Positions 42,400-55,371 of a stretch of 64,000 bases of DNA are shown piece after piece; position 1 is the stretch's first letter, and every line of letters begins with the position of its first letter. The stretch is from Prorocentrum cordatum. Taxonomy: Eukaryota; Sar; Dinophyceae; Prorocentrales; Prorocentraceae. The notes beneath the pieces are model-generated. The model searched no databases. It was given only the letters and a program-made list of their open reading frames with translations, and had not been told where the DNA came from. Both the position numbers and the translations under genes were made by a program. The stretch is from contig CAUYUJ010016485.1 of assembly GCA_963575745.1 (NCBI GenBank), forward strand, positions 200,817 through 264,816, given 5' to 3'.

Positions 42400-43430
42400 A
42401 GGGGCCTTCTGCAGCAATATCTTCACCAAGCGAGCCGACGGCGTCGGCGCCGGTACCTGAATGCCCCTGCGCTGGAGGCGCCGCGCTGGCTTTGCCGGCG
42501 GCTGCCGGCGCAGACGGGCCCTGTGCCGCCCCCCAGCGCAGCGTGACCCATACCGCCCAGCCAGATCCAGCAACGGTGCCACAGGAACCCCCAACCTGAT
42601 CTCGCGCGGGCGCACCTGCGAGAATGGCGCGCCGTCGGCGACCCCTCGATCGCGTGCCCGACAAGTCGCAGCTGGCACGCCACGCACGTGAGCAGCGCTG
42701 CGTTCGCGGGGCAGGCCACGCTGCATCGCTGCAAAACCATGGCCAGCTGGGTGTTCGACACGCCAACGGCGCGCAGCAGGAGGAACCTGAGGCCTTCGTA
42801 GCCGACCAGATTGCTGCGCCCGGTCGCGGAAGATGTCGAACCGTGCAAGGAGGTTCTCGCGCTCCTGCGGTAGACGGTTGAAGTCCATCAGCGCCGACAC
42901 TCCACGCCACTTTGGCAACACCGTTCCGCCAAACTGCGCATCAGGAAGGTCATCAGTGGCACTGGGTTGCCGTTGATGAATCCTCCCTGGATCAGGACAG
43001 CCAGCAGCCATTGGTACACGAACTTGCGCGCCATGCCGGCGAGGCGCGACGAGTCGTAGGCCGCCTGGCGAAACGAATTAAAGTCTCAGTTCGCCACTGA
43101 CCAGATCACCACCTCGCGAATCCATCTCTAGACGGGCACTCGACCTTGCTGCCTGGGCCCCCAGGCGCGGAGGCGGCGCGCGTTGCCGCTGCCCCCGCAG
43201 CTGGCGACGGCAAGCATACCCACCCCGACGGCCTCCCATCTGGAGCGCAGATCCCTCCAAGTGTTGTGGAGGTGCTGGACACCAGGGATCCACCAGCGGA
43301 GTTGCTCGGGAAGTGTGCCTCCGAGCCGCCGCGGATACAGAGCCATGATGTTTCCCTCCTCGTCTGCGTATGGGGCGTAAGCTGCTGTCGCGGGGTGGTA
43401 GTGCTCCCGATGCTCGGAGCATCACGTGAC
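42400..43430 (-). pseudogene. Gag-like segment of remnant A
   Basis: Pieces in several frames: 'LGGTLPEQLRWWIPGVQHLHNTW' (about 43,320), 'YQWLLAVLIQGGFINGNPVPLM' (about 43,010), 'LMDFNRLPQERENLLARFDI' (about 42,870) and 'GYEGLRFLLLRAVGVSNTQL' with 'QLRLVGHAIEG' (42,800-42,640). The E-G-L-x-[FW]-L-L-L-R-A-x-G-V block followed by a helical repeat is the gag signature I recognise in these elements. Frame changes between all pieces indicate decay or sequence errors. Confidence 0.55.
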
Positions 43431-43673
43431 ACAGTCTGGGGCATGTTCGCCGGCGGTCGTGTTGTCATTGTACTGAAAGCCGCCACTTGCACGATCGTTA
43501 AGAGGAGTGCACATCGGGACCCTGTCGTGCCAAGCTGCAAGAAATGTGTACACTTGGCAAGAGGCCATTATCCAAGATCTCGTAGACGGGTCCTCCTTTC
43601 GACGTCCCTCAGACTGCTGGTGACACAGTCGCCATAACCTCCATTGCATCCCCGTTATACCTGCCTGCTCCTT

Positions 43674-46600
43674 TCAGGGCTCTCGAGAAACAGTCACCAG
43701 AAGCTCGGAGCCCTTAGCCGACACCATCAATGGGAACGCTGCATCGAAAAACTGTCCGACACTTCCCGTGCTTCCAACAAACGGGCGCATCGAAAGCGTA
43801 CGGTCCGCGAGCTGCGCTGACACAGTCAGTGCAAGCCCGGGATCACTGACTGCTCCGGAACGCCATGAGATTCCTCGTGCCCATGGGCGGCGGAGCGGCG
43901 GGGGTCCTTGAAAGTTTCGTTCGTGTACGTGCAGTCGTATATGTGTGTTTCCCCCGTCACCAGTCCTGGCAAATTGGTTGGTGCTACTCTGACGGGCCCG
44001 AGAATGACGGACGTATCTTGCCAAGGTGACAAGGGGAGACATGCATGAGAGCGAGACTCACACCCGATGTAAAGCGGCGCGACCAACTCGACGAACAGTG
44101 TGTAGAGCGGCGTGGCCACCTGAATGAACAGCGGCGTGTCAAGCGACGGAGAGGTGGAGCCATGGCCATCGAGGCGAGGCGGGACATGGCGGCCGAGGCA
44201 TTGGAGCTGGAGCTCCACTACCAACTCGAGAAATGGATGTGAGGCGTCGTATTCGTCCCAATGGATTGCAGCAATCATATACCCGGAACCGTCTCCCACC
44301 CAGGGCCGGTGGTCCATTGGTGTACCATGAATCGCCTTGTCAAGGATAAGATAACCCAGAGGGTGGGTGATGCTGAATGAAAGAGCCGTGCTCCTTACCT
44401 TCAAGAGTGCACGCTCGTCCTCGGCCAAGATCGCGCAGTACTGCTCGAGAACATCTGAGTCCAGCATCTCAAAGACGTGGAACCACACTTGGAGCCACCA
44501 GCTCTCGGACAGCCGCTCGCGGTCCAAACACTGCAAACTGCTAGATAGGATGGAGTTTACGTATGCTCGCATTTTCTTCTGAGAATGAGCATGGCAAACG
44601 ATCGCCGCGCAATACTCACCGCCCATCAGCTCCTGGAATGACAGGTGCGTAAGCTGCACCTCAGGCTCCGCATCGAACACTTCAACTTTCTAAGATGGGC
44701 ATGCGCCCCTGCTAAAACGCATCCTTCAGCACCACGATCATACCGTTGTCGTCTGAGGCCTGCTCTATTCCTGTCCAGGAAGTCGAGCGCAGCCTCAATT
44801 GGTGCAAATGAAACGACACTGACTGGAAGAGTTGTCGTGCCCGTACGCTCTTCAACATCTCTAGCCTGCGAACCATCGCTTGGTCATTGGCTCCATCCCG
44901 CATCGCGAACTTTGCAGCATCATATTGATGCAACATGAGCTTCACAGCACGCTGGTAGATATCAGTCTTCTTCATGACATCCTTTCGTGCACGGTCATCT
45001 GTCAGTGGAAGACTCTTGCCTTCTGTACTCTGAGAGTGGAACTTCCGAAGCACATGGATGAGCAATGTCAAAATGAGGGGATTCTCCCTGAGGGAGGAAT
45101 AGCCCGGGTCAGACACACTACTTCGGATGGCGCTGATCGTCTCATGCGCTTCTTGAGCGCGTGTAAGTGTACGCTGCACAACGTCTTCAGCCTGTGGGAG
45201 AGTCAAAGCACCCATCCTGAACGAGACGAAAGCCAGCGACGCGAGCAAGTCATACTCCGAGGGTCCCAAATTACCTGGCCTCGATGTGAGAACACAGAGA
45301 TGTGACGGCTCGCTTTGCAGTATCGACCGGATGAATTCCAGCACCTGTAACCGAGAGGAAGCTGCCTCATCCAGACCATCGAACAACAAAAACAACGCCT
45401 TGATGTCTTCTGAATGCTGGGGGTCTCCGATAGCTTTCTCGCGTGTTGCATCTTCTCCTTCCGATGCCGAAAGAGCAGATGTCCTCCTGGACGCGCGGTC
45501 AGCAGCACCAAGGCACCAATTTCGCACAGTATAGACCAGCTTGTGCGGGATGGAATCGTGGCCATGCTTTCTTTGCATCCACTCGGATAGCAAGTCGCAG
45601 ATCGGGTCGGCCCCCAGAGGCAGGTCCGGGTTAGCCTCAAGCTGCCTAGCCAAGTCGATAAGTGGAGTCCGGACGGGGATGAGGTTCATGCCGCTGATTC
45701 TCGTGGTGCCCGCCATGTCTCCTGGCTCATCGCGGATGCCGAGCACCTGTTGCTGCCACTTCCGAGAAAAGCTGCTTCGTCATGAGAGTCTTCCCGCTCC
45801 CGGAATCGCCAATCACGAATACCCGACCCTGATATCTTTCTTGACTCAGCACTTCTGGTAGATACTGCTGGTGGACCATGCGCAACTTCTCGCAGACAAT
45901 CTTCACGCTCTTCGGCAGCTGTAGGCTACGCGGGAAAATGCGCCCACTGAACTTCAAGTCCACTTTGATACAATGGTCAGTCACGTGTACTTTCTCGCGG
46001 GTGAGGAAGTCAGTGGACCACGCCTCCGCTGTACCAATCTGCGCCAAATACTTAGGAAAGTCAGATTCAAACTCGAAAGAAACAACCTGCACGTGAGTCG
46101 CACTGGTACTCAGCCGGCGGCCTTTCTGGCCCTCCCAGACTGTGCGGTACTGTTCAATCCATTCCAGCGCTGTGGGTCCGACGTCAACGCCAGCTTCCCA
46201 CATCACTCGCTGAGCGCCTGCAAGGGCAAAGAAAGAAGCACGGGTCTTCTGGTGCATGCTCGGCTCACTGTATGATAGCATTCGCGCCGACCACGAGAAG
46301 AAAGCTAAAGCGAATGGAACACCGTCGTTGTCTGGGACGTCGTCACCAATCTCGTAGATGCAGAGACAGTGCCTGATGCGTGTCAGCAGCTCAAGCACAA
46401 ACGTAGCCGTCGGATCGCTCTTGAGCTGCTCCCCTCCGATTAAAGGCAGCGCTGTTGTGGCATGGGTGTAGCGAACAGCAGCTTCGCAAACGTTTGGATG
46501 TGCGACTCGTTCACGTTATCCTCCAGATACAAGAAGAGGCAAGACGCAAGGAATTTTGAGAGATCCATGAGCACGTGGACGTTGTCCTTCACGGTCGCGA

Positions 46601-47746
46601 AGTCTATCAGCCAGACCAGCCCTTGTGAGTCGAGCAGTAGATTCCCGCCGTGCAAATCGTTGTGCGCCAAGCCACAAACTATTTGCCGGTCAAACATTTT
46701 TTGAATCGCTGCTCCTGCTCAATGAACTCTTGGAAGAAGCGCTTGATGGTAGAACGTTTGCCGCACAATTCACTGACGAACTTGCCTTCGGGATCTAGGT
46801 CATGGATGTCGGGTGGCGTCAGAAACCCGATGCCCAATGCAGCATTGTGTTTGCTAGGTTTCGCACCCTCCACGGCTCGATTGAGGATGCCGTGGCCGAC
46901 AAAGCGGACAATCTTGTACATCTTGGCTAGATTTTCCTTCCTGACGGAACGCGTAGACATCGTGAAGGCAAGCATGCGTCGGGTCAGGGCCTCGTTGACG
47001 ATGGGCACCACATCAGTCTGGCGCTTCCCAGAAGTAAACTCACCCTGGATTACTGACGCAAAGGTGAGCACAGGTGGGGCAGAAGCAAACTCGGGAAGAC
47101 CAAATATGCCACCGCATAGGTCAATCTGCATGACAGCACATGGTTCGTCGTCGGAGACGTCTTCAAGAAATTGAGAATCCTTTACTTTCGGAGTTGTCAA
47201 GCCAAACAACTTCCCGTACCGCTCGGTCAGCTCAATCTCCTCCTTCACGTTGGCAGCAACGTCGAATTTCAGCACTGATGACGGCATGGGTGTTCCGTCC
47301 TTGCGGCTGGGCGAGAAGAAGAAGACGGACGCGCCACTGAAACTCAAGGAGATTTGCTTGAGCTTGAACCGTGAATGCTGACGAGCCTCCCCGAGGCATA
47401 ATAAGGCGCGCCTCTGATTTGCGCTCAACTTGTGCACGTCCCCCTGAAGCACAGCCTCCTCGTCTGATGCCTGCTCAGTCTGCGCCTCATTCCCATCTTC
47501 ATCAGGAACGTTGTAAACCACCAGCGCCGCTTCACCTGCAGCCTTTCGCTCCACGGACTCGCTCCCAAAATCTGCTTTCCAGAAAGTCTGGCAACAATGC
47601 ACGTGCTTATTCGAGTGGAGCGCAATACCCCCAGGCCCCTTGTCCGCAACTTCACGCAGAAGTAACGGGCCCTTGTACGGTTTCTGGTGAGCTGCAACAC
47701 GCGCTGCCCTCGCATCAATATCCTTTTTTGGCATGTGGAGACTCAT
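43674..47746 (-). CDS. STAND protein: APH/kinase-like domain + NACHT NTPase
   Basis: From the likely start (MSLHMPKKD, 47,746) a leader leads to an APH/kinase-like N-lobe ('SLSFSGASVFFF', 'SSVLKFDV', about 47,350-47,250). The catalytic loop GLAHNDLHGGNLLLD and metal-binding LIDFAT follow at 46,665-46,590. Then come a helical region ('FALAFFSWSARMLSYSEPSM') and a NACHT module: Walker A GDSGSGKT (about 45,815), Walker B LFLLFDGLDE (about 45,400), LTSRPG (about 45,285), ENPLILTLLIHV and a winged-helix end LTHLSFQEL (about 44,645). The kinase part resembles ternary complex associated domains of bacterial conflict systems. Three one-base frameshifts (A6 near 46,695; near 46,443; T4 near 45,777) and a stop before 44,690 break the frame. 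A consensus GTGAGT donor (44,061) precedes a last exon ending 'FPLMVSAKGSELLVTVSREP' at 43,674. Likely a nucleotide-switched sensor; ligand unknown. Confidence 0.75.
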
Positions 47747-47859
47747 CGCAGAGAGACACAGAGAGCTGCGAGTTTGACGGGTCGAGAGCTCAATGCCACA
47801 GAGACGACGTGCAGCGTTGCAACGCCAAGTGGACCCAAAGAAGGCCTGAACCAGAATGG

Positions 47860-49090
<1,231 letters not shown>

Positions 49091-49111
49091 AATGCCAAAA
49101 CAACAACATCC

Positions 49112-50061
49112 TCATCACTGACCGGCCGACCGACTGACCGGGTGACCAGGTGGCCAGCTGAACGGCTGACTGGGTGACCAGCATCACCAGCTGACAGGTT
49201 GACTGGCTGACCAGTTGACTTGCTTTCCAGGAGCGCGTTTCTTTCTTTTCGGTGATGACGGGCGACATGGGGGGAGGGGGGGCGGGGAGGGGTATGACGT
49301 AACACTCCTCGCGAGCAGCATGCAGGTGGCGATCTGCCCCACAGCGCCTGTGCATGTGTATACCACAGCGCCTGCGTACACCGCAAAAGCCGTGTGCAAC
49401 GCAGCGCCTGCGTACACCACGGTGCTTTTGTGCACCACAGCGTCGGTGTACACCAGAGCGAGTGTGCACACCGCAGCAGCCATGTGCAACACAGCGCCTG
49501 TCTACACCAATCTTTTTGTGCACCGCAGCGCCTGTTCACACCACATCGCCTGCCCACACCACAGCATCTGCGTGCAACGCAGCGCTGGTGTACACCACGG
49601 CGCCTGCGTGCACAGGACAAGTAAAAGGAACATGGTGGTGATGATCTACTGCGGACAGCTAAACGCCACGACAGGGAAGTGCTGAGAATAGAATGCGACG
49701 TTTTCCCTCGTCCCTCCTCCACCTCCACATATTCCTCCTCCTCCTCCTCCTCCTCCTCCTCCTCGTCCCCCTTTTCCTCCTCCCTCACCCTTCCCCCCCG
49801 TCGTGCGGGTCGGCGCTACAGCGCACGTGCGCATCTCAGCGTGCACCGCAGAATGGTCGATTGAATCAATCCATTTGCCTCTTGGACGGCCAATTTAGCT
49901 GGAGCCTCCTGGACGCAAAATGGGAAGAGGCAGGATGATGCGGGCGGATTCCGGAGGACTCATTGATTCCAGCGGCGCTCCTGTTCCCTTAGGGGCTTTT
50001 TTCCAAATCCTGTAGAAAACTATTTTTTGTTGAATCCACAAGCGCCCATTGTTGTCATATC

Positions 50062-50095
<34 letters not shown>

Positions 50096-50666
50096 TATAC
50101 ATATAGTCATAGAACAAAGGAACCAAAAAAAACAAACAAACAAAAAACTGCAACAACGGTGCTGTTGCACACGGTTGCTGAGGTGCATACAGTCGCCATG
50201 TGGCACACACGCGCTGTAGTGCGCGCAGGAACTGTGGTACAGTGGTGCTGTGTTGCACACGGCTGATGTGGTGTACGCAAGCGCTGTGGTGTACACAAGC
50301 GCTGTGGTGCCCGCAGGCACTGTGGCACACACTAGCGTTGTGTTGCGCGCGGCTGCTATGGTGCACATCTGCGCTGTGGTGTACACAAGCGCTGTGGTGT
50401 ACGCAGGTACTCTGGTGTACACAGGCGTTGGGGTGCAGATCGCCACCGACATGCTGCTGCTACCCGTCCTCGGTCATTCTTGGGCATTCCCAGACGCCGC
50501 CGGCGCGAAACATGACTTCATCGGCCCCTTCCCCCACACCCCCAGATGATTGCCGTCATCGGCCTGGGATAAAAGAACACGCTCCAGCCGCGTCCGCGCG
50601 CCGACGACGATGAGCGACGAGCGACGAACGAAAAGCGAAAACGACGACGATGACGACGACGACGAC

Positions 50667-50698
<32 letters not shown>

Positions 50699-50935
50699 CG
50701 ACTGAGGACCAAATTCCGATGCGGATTCCTATGCGGACACCTATGTGGATCTCGACGCGCACGGCGGCAAACCCGCTGACCACTTGACCAGCTGACCGGC
50801 TGACAAGCTGACCGGCTGACCGGTTGACTGGCTGACCAAATGACCAGCTGATTGGCTGAAAAGCTGACCGGGTGGCCCGCTGACCGGATGACCGGGTGGC
50901 CCGCTGACCGGTGACCGGCGAGATGAACTCGCGGG
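49112..50935. repeat. Foldback cassette F7 with flanking TGACCGGC arrays
   Basis: The inner arms are 49,313-49,623 (ACACCACAGCGCCTGCGT-type units of about 24 bp) and 50,158-50,458 (the reverse complement, GCGCTGTGGTGTACAC type). Both start from a shared GGTGGCGATCTGC sequence at the outer end. The core contains TCC repeats (49,737-49,790) and a (TA)n run (50,060-50,090). Outside are two direct arrays of TGACCGGC-type units (49,112-49,232 and 50,762-50,925), and an ACG array lies at 50,630-50,702. No gene was seen. Confidence 0.65.
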
Positions 50936-50939
50936 CGCG

Positions 50940-52735
50940 CATGGGGCGATCGCGCCCCCTCCTTGCAGCCCGGGCACTCCCAGTGGATCGGGGCGATGTG
51001 AGGATAGAGGATAGCGGCACGTTGCCTGATCCCTGGAGTGCGCGGGCAAGTATGCCCACATGTTGCGCTTGCACGCCTTGCAGGTGTAGCGCGCGCGCTC
51101 GGCTGCCACTCCACGTCTGATTTCGACCCCGTGGCTCCAGAGGCCACTGTTGGCAAGGCTACTGACGGACGTCGCACTCACAAGCACAAACCGCGAGGTG
51201 CGGGGGCCTCCGACGGCGGCGTGAGTGAATGCACGACGCCCTGGACGAGTCGTTCGGCCATCTTCCATGGCCAGATTGGGGCGTCGAACCTGTCGCCGCC
51301 CTCGACGTGGACGTGGGAGCGTTCGCCTTGGCATCTAGAGTTCGCGAACTGCTCGAGGATGACCGGAGCTTCGGAGACCAGCCCGATGGTCTTCATCAAG
51401 ATGCCCCCGCGACGATCTCGAAGACCAAGCTGACGTCTGGGCAAAGATGACCACGTCCGCGCCTCGGGCTACCAGCACCTCTGGCAACGGCGGCTCGTCG
51501 TGCAGTTCCGATGGTTCAGGCTGCCCGTTGACGACGCAGCCGCCTAACTCAAGCTGCAGCAGCGCAAGGCATTCGCAGAATAGGCGACGCGTGGCCGCGT
51601 CCTCGTAGAAGCGCAGTCAGGCGTGGTAGCTCCGCTCGCAGTTGAAGTGGGCCCATTGACCGAAGGGACTGTAGGCGGAGCCATGATGGCTACTAGTGAC
51701 CGACGTTGTCTATCATATGTCCACGACCCGCCGCTGGCACTCGTAAGTAAGATCACAGCGAGTGACCAAGTCAAAGTTCCTGCCTGCTCCACGGCGGCGG
51801 CGGACTACCAGTCTGCTAGTTCGCGCCTTTCCACCACGAACCTCGATGATGCCGACGCCGTGGTCGACAGCTGCGAGGCGGGTGGGGAGCTGGCGGGCGG
51901 CGTAGATTTCGGTGGACTGCGGCGTTCGAACACCAGCCGTTCGGGGGTCAGCTTCTGGCACCAGGGCGGGCGAGCCTCGGGAACACCACGTGGGCAAACC
52001 TGCGGCAAGGTTGCCACGGCGGCCGCCCTCGTCGCACTTGCCCACGAAGCCCGGATCGCCCAAGGCTGGATGGCCGAGAGGACAAGGGGCTAACCCAGCG
52101 GGGCCGGCGCCGCATTCGCCGCAGCGCCCTCGGCGACCTGCTCTCGCGTCTTGTGCAGATGGCCCTCCTTTATCCTCTTCTTTTGGCGCGCGCGCGCTCT
52201 GCCGCCGGGCAGGCGCCGGCGACGCATTCGCCAGACACCCCCTGCGGCCGGTCGTGCTTGAGGACCTGGGTGTCTGAGGTGTCTGAGCACACGCGGCCCA
52301 GGGTGCGCTGCTGGGCATCGTGCTTGCGGTCTGCCACAGGATGGAAGACGTGTTCGAGTCTGGCGAGCAAACTGCCGTCGCGCCCCGTTGAGAGCGCACA
52401 CTCCTCGACACGCTTCTGCCAGGTGCATCGCAACTGCAGCTAGGTGAAGTCGAAACAGTCCGCGGCAAATCAGGGCCGCATACACTCGTCGGTGGACGAT
52501 CGCCGCGCCGTCGACGCGCTCCGCCAGACTGACGTTGCATCGGCGCAGCTGGCAGCAGATTGGCGCCCCAGCGAGCGCAATAAGACAACGCTGGTGCGTT
52601 TGGCCTCTGGGGCCAACGGCCCGCGGCAAGCCCGACGCTGGCACGCGACGGGGCAAGCGGGCGTCGATCATCCGCCGCGACGCTTGTCGTTTCCAGGGTT
52701 GGCCACGCTGGCCAAAGCCCTAGACCCTGGCGCAC
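50940..52735 (-). mobile_element. Retroelement polyprotein fragment
   Basis: Minus-strand pieces in several frames: 'WQKRVEECALSTGRDGSLLARLEHVFHP' (about 52,420), 'LVSEAPVILEQFANSRCQGERSHVHV' and 'MAERLVQGVVHS' (51,400-51,230), then 'YTCKACKRNMWAYLPAHSRDQATC' (about 51,070), a C-x2-C ... H ... C finger, and 'HWECPGCKEG' (about 50,975). The N-S/E-A-P ... RC ... H-x-H-V ... GV block followed by C-x2-C fingers resembles a region of dinoflagellate retroelement polyproteins as I remember it. Frame changes suggest a dead copy. The assignment is weaker than for the other fragments. Confidence 0.4.
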
Positions 52736-52879
52736 TTGGTAGGGAGAAGGAGTCGAGGATGAGGCGAGCCTCGCCCCCGAATGCTTCGCGCGTAACCCAC
52801 CGCGCGCAGCAGTCGGCGTCGGGGAACGCGCTGTCGAACAACGGATTTCTGGCCCCCTCGAAATCTGCGGCGCGGGCGG

Positions 52880-54300
52880 CGTCGAAGCCGCGGTCTCGCC
52901 GCGGTAGCGACGCGCCCCGCTCTCGTTCTAGGGCCCAGGCGGGGGCGCCCAGGTCCCGCCGCCCACTCCTGCCAGGGCAAGTTGGCGGGGTCAGCCTGGA
53001 GGGCCGGCCGGGCCACTTCCCGGCCAGGCAGCCCCTTGGAGAAATCGGCGCCACAGGCACCGAGAGACCCATCGGACGTCGCGCTGCCTACCTCTTTCGG
53101 GATGGACCCTTAGCCGAAGAACGTCACACCCGCGCGTCCAAAGCCTCAGGATCCACGGGACGACGGAGGAAGGTCGGGAATGCTGGGAACGACCACGTTC
53201 TCGACATCGTCGACGACGCACTACATGATGAGCAAGGTGATGCGACGGACCTGCTGGACCACGCACGTCAGCCAGCGGCTTTCGACAGGATTACCTTAGC
53301 CAACCACGCCGCCTACGACATCGACGCCCTAGCGCGAGTCCTGAAAAAGAGGCAACGCGAATGCAAGCGCCCAGGTGGCTGACCTTCGAGGGCAGGGAGG
53401 TCGTCGCCTGGGCCGCAGACTAAAAGGCATGAAGGCCATCGCCCGCGCCCTCCACGGCCAGAACGCAAATGCTGCACTAACTGGCCACGCCATCACAGGA
53501 AGTCGCTGCGATGGGGACGCGCACCTCGCAGCGCGATGCCACGCACAGCGGGGCTCACGACTTCTCCTCGAAAGGACGCAGCCTCACCCCCTGGGCCCCG
53601 TGGGCCAAATTCACAGCGAAGCGCAGTCGGCAGAGGTTCGCCCAGGCGCCGACGTCGACAACGACGCCTAACTGGCCAGGTAGATCGGCGCTCGCCAGGT
53701 AGCACGGCGACTCGCTCCCTGAACTCGCGCCCGCGCCCGACGAAGTCGGCCACCACGGGGGCGTTGATCTGCGCGTCGACGCGCGCGCGTCCAGGCGGGC
53801 ACCCCAGGGCGCCGCCGCGCCCAATACGGACGCGAAGCTGGACGCGCTGCCCGGCACTGGCACGAAATCTGGCCGGGGCGCCCCCAGGCCAGGGACCGGT
53901 CGAGAAGCCCGCGCTAGCTCTTGCTGCGGCGGGGCCCCACCGGGCACGCCCCCATCTTCCGCCGCGAGGGGTGGCGCCGCGAGCAACGGACCCGCCCGCG
54001 CACGATCTGCACCAGCGAAGCGGAAATCGGCGACGACGTCGGCCGGGCCGCGGCACGCAGGACCGCGCGCAAAGCGGGCGTCCGTGTACTGCATCAGCTG
54101 CAGATGGCACGCGCGGCGCAAGATGCGGCGCCCATGCAGACGCACCACCATCTCGCCGCGCAAGAAGGCCTCGAGGCAGACAGGGCACCCGCTATCATCG
54201 CCCGTGAAAACCGCAACGGAAGGAGACTCGGCAGGTGGAGCGGCCGCCACAGGAGGAGGAAAAACAAGGGGTTATGTCAAGCTCTGCGCGGCCTGACGTC
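52880..54300 (-). mobile_element. Retroelement remnant B (RING + protease)
   Basis: This is a second copy of the RING-protease part of remnant A, with similar DNA over 39.5-41.2 kb (for example the CACGCACGT ... ATTACCTTAGCC tract). The RING-like part (54,215-54,050) reads 'CPVCLEAFLRGEMVVRLHG' and 'ACHLQLMQY ... ACRGPADVV': the first cysteine pair and the last C-R-G-P are kept, but the central C/H ligands are lost. The retropepsin-like part (about 53,700) reads 'YLASADLPGQLGVVVDVGAWANL', with DVG at the active site. A stop follows 'RPFEEKS'. No gag, integrase or RT is attached. Confidence 0.65.
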
Positions 54301-54649
54301 GCTGCCAGTCCTGCTGCCGCAAGGCTGCGCGCTGTGGAGCTCGTCGAGGCGCCGTCGCTGCGCGCGGTCGATGGCGGCGCCCACGTCGCGCTCGGACCAG
54401 CCGCCGCTGACCATCCAGGCATCGCGGCCGGCGAACCGCATGGCCACCCTCCCTGACGGTTGGCCCACGTCGACGTGGCTGTTCTGTTTGATCAGAAACA
54501 GCTCCTGGGGAGGCTCGGGCACAGGCGTCGACGCGACTACCCGCGCGGTTTGCGGCGGCCACGCGGAGCTCGATCCACGCGGGGCGCCGACGCCAGGGGC
54601 GGAAACGGCGGGCGAGGAGGCCCAGGCGAGCGCGCGTCGAAAGGACCCC

Positions 54650-55371
54650 CCCCCCAATACAGACCGGGAGTGGCGCGGCGCTCGCACGGCCGCAGCCCCG
54701 GCTCGGGACAGCCCCCCCAAAGCGAGAGAGGACCCCGAAGACAGCAGCCTCGCGGAGAAGGGCAGCGGCGCAGCGGCGGCGAAGCGTCGAGGCAGCTGGA
54801 GGCATGGACATGGAGCGGGGACGGAGGGGGGGCGGTTGGAGGGGAGGGGGAATGGGGGGTGGCAGAGGAGCACAGCCGCGCGGACTTGGACAGTGCCCTA
54901 CTCAAGAATTCGCGCTCGCAGGGCGCAGCTTGCCGCGCGGCGCTGAATGCCGCGCCGCGAGCGAACAGAGCAGAAGGGAGGGGGCGAAGCGCTTCGCCGC
55001 CCGCGTCGAACGCAGGAGGGGGCAACGCACCCCCCGGGCGCGACAAACGAGGGGGTTGCCACGGCAATAGAGTAGCCGCAGACACGCGCACGGCCGCGGA
55101 AGAAGACGGGCCCGCGCGTCGAAACAGAGATATCGCCACGCAGTGCAGCGCGAATGCAAAGCAGAAAACACGCACGCGCGTCAACGCGAAACCGCCGCCA
55201 CGCAGCGCAGCACGACTGCGAGGCAGAACATGGGCGCGTCGCAACAAGAATACCGCCGCACTGCGCCGCAAGACTGCGAAGCAGACAGAATGTCGAAACG
55301 ACGATGCCGCCACAGTGCAGAATGACTGTAAAGCCGCAGCACAAGTGTCAACCATAGGCGAAGTTACAATG
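54650..55371. other. GC-rich low-complexity stretch with minisatellite
   Basis: Past the retroelement, the sequence is Arg/Gly-coding low complexity. Between 55,082 and 55,335 there are about four degenerate ~57-bp tandem units (GACTGCGAAGCAGA ... CGCGTCGAAAC ... CGCCGC). No gene was recognised. Confidence 0.55.

Larger units (their letters stand above)
39440..43640 (-). mobile_element. Copia-like dinoflagellate retroelement remnant A
   Basis: Read on the minus strand the order is a gag-like region (43,430-42,400), a Pro/Arg-rich linker, a truncated RING-type zinc finger (CPVCLEAF near 40,930), a retropepsin-like segment (40,609-40,270) and a downstream piece (to about 39,480). Every part is in a different frame from its neighbour, so the copy is not functional as written. 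Integrase and reverse transcriptase are absent. Parts recur as copy B (52.9-54.3 kb) and fragment C (57.4-57.97 kb). I identify the family from memory of polyproteins in Symbiodiniaceae genomes. Confidence 0.65.

Noticed and set aside
46679-46700. Programmed -1 frameshift at the A6 run in the kinase-like domain
   Set aside because: The zero-frame heptamer is C AAA AAA, not a standard X XXY YYZ slippery site, and other frameshifts occur in the same gene; an indel is more likely.
49320-50450. Regular repeats resembling a CRISPR array
   Set aside because: The units are degenerate, have no unique spacers, and form inverted arms; the genome is eukaryotic.
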